Of a DNA stretch of 8,184 bases, positions 5,626 through 8,184 are shown piece by piece. The notes beneath the pieces are model-generated. The model was not told the origin of the DNA, made no database searches, and worked only from the letters and a program-made list of their open reading frames with translations. Position 1 is the stretch's first letter, and the number at the start of each line of letters is the position of its first letter. Origin of the DNA: Sandaracinaceae bacterium (GTDB taxonomy: Bacteria; Myxococcota_A; Polyangia; Polyangiales; JAFGIB01); NCBI GenBank assembly GCA_017881145.1, contig JADGRG010000488.1, positions 1 to 8,184 of the forward strand, given 5' to 3'. A program made the translations under genes and the position numbers.

Positions 5626-7893
5626 ATGATCACCACAGTCGAACGACGTAGCGTAGAGCGCGGCAGAATCCCCTTCGAAATCCCCGTCGAGCTGCTTCAC
5701 GAAGACTTCGACGACGCCTTCGAAGCCGATGCCGTGGACGTGAGCCCAGGCGGGCTCTCCCTGCGTTCGAGTTGCTTGCCGGAGATCGGCGAACAGCTCT
5801 TGTGTAGCTTCGAGACCGTCCCCGGTGGCACGCGTGTGTCGAGCCGCGGCGAGGTGGTGTGGACGCACCTCGCAGGCGTGCGGGGCGGTGAGTTCGGCGT
5901 GCGCTTCGTGGACCAGGAGCCGCAGACGCGCGCGCTGATCGCCGAGATGGTGGCGGAGCGCGCTGTGCAAACCGAACGCGCCGCCGATGCCGTGCCGAGC
6001 GAACGCGCCGCCGACAGCTGCCAACCGCCCATGGCACAGCTCGATCTCGAGGGTGTGGATGCGCCGCTCCACGCACGACTCATGCACGCCGGCGGCGGAG
6101 CTGCGGTCTTCGAGCAGCGCCTCGATCTCCTGGAGCTCGGACGCGCGGTGGTAGCTCATGCGGGCTCTGCGCTCGGACGCGGCAACATCGCCGAGGTCGG
6201 CCTGCGGATGGACGGCGACACTCCGCTCTTGACCGTGACCGTGCGCTTCGACGGCGGGAAGTCTCTCTTCGGCGAGTTCGATTGGGAGACCAAGGCAAGC
6301 CCTGCCACGGATACCGACACCGTGCCGGACCTGGATGCGCCGAGTCTTCCACAGCAGCTAGCGCAAGGTGCGGAGGAGCCAAGAGTCGCTTCCGTGACAA
6401 TGACGGAATTCTGCGCCCAGCCGGAAGCCAGCCAGAGCACCGTGGCGCGACAGACTGTATCGGAGACCAACGCCTCCGCTGGCGCCGAAACCGAGACACT
6501 TCCCGCAGCACTTGGCGACGGGCTCACCCAAGACGAAGTGGCGCAGCTCGCAAGCGACGCTGCTGCCGCACAGAGCGATGAGCAGGAGCGGGCAGCACGA
6601 CAAGAGGTGCGGAGGAGCCAAGCTGCAGAGGCCCGAGCCCACGACGAGGAGATGGTTCGCGGTCCACAGATCGTCCGTACTGCCAAACCAGCGCCAAAGC
6701 AGTCGGAGCAGGACTCTCGGAACCACGATGCCTGGGCACATCCTCTGCCGGAGGGTGCGCGCTCATCCGTGCTGGTCCGCTTTCTGCGAATCTTCGCTGC
6801 CGTGGTGGTCGTAACCCAGCGTGCTGGCACTTGGCTCAAGAGCGCGTTGTGGCCGAGCACTCGCAAGCTCCTCGCAGAGCTTCACATCGAACGCGCCGCC
6901 AACCTGCCGCAACGGCTTTGGACGTCGTCGCAGCACCTCACGCGCAACCTGCTGGCGCGTGCCAGCGCTCGACCGCGCCGCACCACCACCGCTCCGGCGG
7001 CTCTGCGCAAGGCCGAGCAGGCAACCATGAGCAGCATGCGCCTGGCAGTGCTGGCCGGACTTGCGATTTCCGCCATCGCACTGGGCGTGTATGCGCTGCT
7101 GCCCTCGCCGGAAGAAGAACAGATTCCACTGCACCGCAGCGTGCAAGTTGCACTCCGCCGAAGCGCGCCCAGTGGCGAAAATGCGGCAACCACGCCGCGT
7201 GAAGTGCAGCCGTCAGCGGCATCGCCAAGTACTGCCTCATCCGCGGCAGTCGCGACATCCGCGCCGGCTAACGCAGGAAATCCTGCTGGCACGGCCTCGC
7301 TGGTCGCCCCGACTGCACCGACCGTGGCCGGAAGTCTCGCCGCGACCGCGGCACCAGCGCAGGGATCGGCAGCGCTCAATCCCGCCTATGCCCGCAGCAT
7401 GGCCGGACAGCCACCACTGCCCTCCCCGGCTACGGCAGCCCCGAGCCCGCAGCCTGCGCCGCCATCAGCGGCAGTCCCCCGCGGCCCGGCGAGTGCGACA
7501 CTGGTTGCGGCCTCACCCTACGCGGTCGATGTGCGCGAGCCGGCCCACGTAGTCGAGGTAACTCGCAAGCCGGCAACGCCTGCGAACGCACCCGGCCCGA
7601 GCTTTGGCGCCAAGGCCGTGCCGAACGCCCAGCGCTTCGTCCTGCACATGACGGGCACTATCAAGACGTTGCAGGGCAGTGGCGATCGCTCTGGCTTCAC
7701 GGTGGTCGTGCCGGGCAGCCGCGCGCTCGACCGCGCAGGGCCGATCCGCGCCAGCCACAAGGCCGTGGCCCAAGCCATGGTGCTCAACAAGGGCGACCAC
7801 GCCGAGCTGACGATTCGCTTCGTCGAGCACAAACACCCCGCTTACCGAGTTAGCGGACACGGCAGCGAGCTCGAAGTGCTGATCGCGCCCTGA
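5626..7893 (+). CDS. PilZ-domain transmembrane protein with periplasmic AMIN-like C-terminus
   Basis: A 755-residue protein spanning the inner membrane. Residues 5-110 are a PilZ domain with both c-di-GMP-binding motifs: RxxxR (R8-R12) and DxSxxG (D38, S40, G43), followed by the FGVRFVD strand (90-96). Residues about 136-222 form a second beta-rich module (LDLEGVDAPLHARL to LLTVTVRFDGG), perhaps PilZ-like but without the motifs. A long Ala/Glu/Gln-rich linker follows, then a strongly Arg-rich stretch (about 400-466) and one transmembrane helix (about 473-492). The positive charges before the helix put the N-terminus in the cytoplasm. Residues about 495-660 are Pro/Ala/Ser-rich, like a TonB-type spacer. 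Residues 666-755 look like an AMIN domain (RFVLHMTGTI, then GFTVVVPG, VLNKGDHAELTIRF and YRVSGHGSELEVLI). AMIN domains bind cell-wall material or target envelope proteins such as PilQ and AmiC. A c-di-GMP signal passed across the membrane to the cell wall or a pilus is a reasonable inference. The open frame extending back to 4999 is antisense to the FHA gene and is not coding. Confidence 0.88.
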   Translation: MITTVERRSVERGRIPFEIPVELLHEDFDDAFEADAVDVSPGGLSLRSSCLPEIGEQLLCSFETVPGGTRVSSRGEVVWTHLAGVRGGEFGVRFVDQEPQTRALIAEMVAERAVQTERAADAVPSERAADSCQPPMAQLDLEGVDAPLHARLMHAGGGAAVFEQRLDLLELGRAVVAHAGSALGRGNIAEVGLRMDGDTPLLTVTVRFDGGKSLFGEFDWETKASPATDTDTVPDLDAPSLPQQLAQGAEEPRVASVTMTEFCAQPEASQSTVARQTVSETNASAGAETETLPAALGDGLTQDEVAQLASDAAAAQSDEQERAARQEVRRSQAAEARAHDEEMVRGPQIVRTAKPAPKQSEQDSRNHDAWAHPLPEGARSSVLVRFLRIFAAVVVVTQRAGTWLKSALWPSTRKLLAELHIERAANLPQRLWTSSQHLTRNLLARASARPRRTTTAPAALRKAEQATMSSMRLAVLAGLAISAIALGVYALLPSPEEEQIPLHRSVQVALRRSAPSGENAATTPREVQPSAASPSTASSAAVATSAPANAGNPAGTASLVAPTAPTVAGSLAATAAPAQGSAALNPAYARSMAGQPPLPSPATAAPSPQPAPPSAAVPRGPASATLVAASPYAVDVREPAHVVEVTRKPATPANAPGPSFGAKAVPNAQRFVLHMTGTIKTLQGSGDRSGFTVVVPGSRALDRAGPIRASHKAVAQAMVLNKGDHAELTIRFVEHKHPAYRVSGHGSELEVLIAP

Positions 7894-8184
7894 AGGCTCG
7901 ATGCCCTAACCGGCACGGTTGGAGCGTGCGGGCACCACCGGTGCGCGGCCCAGTGCGCGGCCCAGTGCGCGGCCCGGTGCGCGATACGCGCGTTGCTCTT
8001 CAGTGCGCGTTCGGCAGCCAGCTCACGGCCAAGGTGTGCCGCCCGTCACAGAATGAGATGATCCGCCAGGCGCTGACATCCACGCAGAGACGGTGCACGG
8101 CGTGTGGTGACAGGGGATCACCAATCAGGCAGGGCTGTCCTGGACGGGCAGTTTCAGGCTGGGTCCGGAGGGACTTTTGAAGCG
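7894..8184. other. Right-end non-coding stretch, possible tail of a minus-strand gene
   Basis: No complete gene is supported here. The first part has a weak 5-bp stem AACCG / CGGTT (7908-7920), not followed by T residues. On the minus strand two frames enter from the right edge. One runs to TGA at 8125-8127 (ending LKLPVQDSPA) and is followed by a 6-bp hairpin, TGGTGA / TCACCA (8105-8123). The other runs to TGA at 8000-8002 (ending LAVSWLPNAH). Either could be the 3' end of a gene convergent with the PilZ gene; the sequence is too short to choose. A plus-strand frame at 7926-8180 is mostly translated tandem repeat and is not credible. Confidence 0.3.
7941..7988 (+). repeat. 12-bp tandem repeat, four units
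   Basis: The unit GTGCGCGGCCCA occurs at 7941-7952 and 7953-7964 exactly, at 7965-7976 with a final G, and at 7977-7988 as GTGCGCGATACG. It starts 47 bp after the PilZ-gene stop. Just before it, GCACC (7932-7936) and GGTGC (7940-7944) can form a small hairpin. It is probably a slippage-prone intergenic array. Confidence 0.75.

Noticed and set aside
5824..5840. TGGCAC-type sigma-54-like sites (also near 6825 and 7288)
   Set aside because: They lie inside coding sequence without a proper TTGC half at the right spacing.
5491..6159. Upstream extension of the FHA frame on the minus strand
   Set aside because: It is antisense to the conserved PilZ domain and adds no recognisable domain.
7926..8180. 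84-codon plus-strand frame at the right end
   Set aside because: It has a GTG start, its first third is the translated 12-bp repeat (RGPVRGPV), and it has no ribosome-binding site or domain.

Overview
The window is dense, high-GC DNA with long open frames on both strands and strongly G/C-ending codons. The proteins include a secreted protein of no known family, a Pro/Ala-rich disordered protein with a conserved-looking tail, a tail-anchored FHA protein, and a PilZ protein with a long spacer. This suggests a myxobacterium or relative (Myxococcota). That is an inference from protein style and composition; no rRNA or other taxonomic marker is present.

Layout, left to right. A strong stem-loop (5-35) lies beyond the 3' end of a minus-strand gene for an exported protein (63-1421). 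A 119-bp divergent spacer separates it from a two-gene plus-strand operon, joined by an ATGA overlap: a V4R-like small protein (1541-2092) and a disordered Pro/Ala/Arg-rich protein (2089-2862). Next comes coaX, type III pantothenate kinase (3004-3768), the first enzyme of CoA synthesis. It converges on a small CoA-binding Rossmann protein (3970-4407, minus). Upstream of that, on the same strand, is a protein with two FHA domains and a C-terminal membrane anchor (4558-5490). It diverges, across 135 bp, from a 755-residue PilZ / transmembrane / Pro-Ala spacer / AMIN-like protein (5626-7893). The right end (7894-8184) holds a 12-bp tandem repeat and perhaps the 3' tail of a further minus-strand gene.

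The most striking non-coding signal is a pair of related palindromic elements (E1 2864-2983, 120 bp; E2 about 3816-3968, 153 bp). They lie in opposite orientation on either side of coaX. Their outer arms are 86-88% identical between copies while the centres differ. At three stem positions the two copies carry matching changes on both arms, so base pairing is kept. This is the mark of a structured repeat family, such as a MITE, a REP-like element or a structured terminator.

Functionally there are two possible themes. One is CoA: coaX next to a CoA-binding protein. The other is signalling at the cell envelope: phosphothreonine reading by FHA and c-di-GMP reading by PilZ, both at the inner membrane, with the PilZ protein reaching into the periplasm through an AMIN-like domain. 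Long frames antisense to the real genes are high-GC shadows and are left out.
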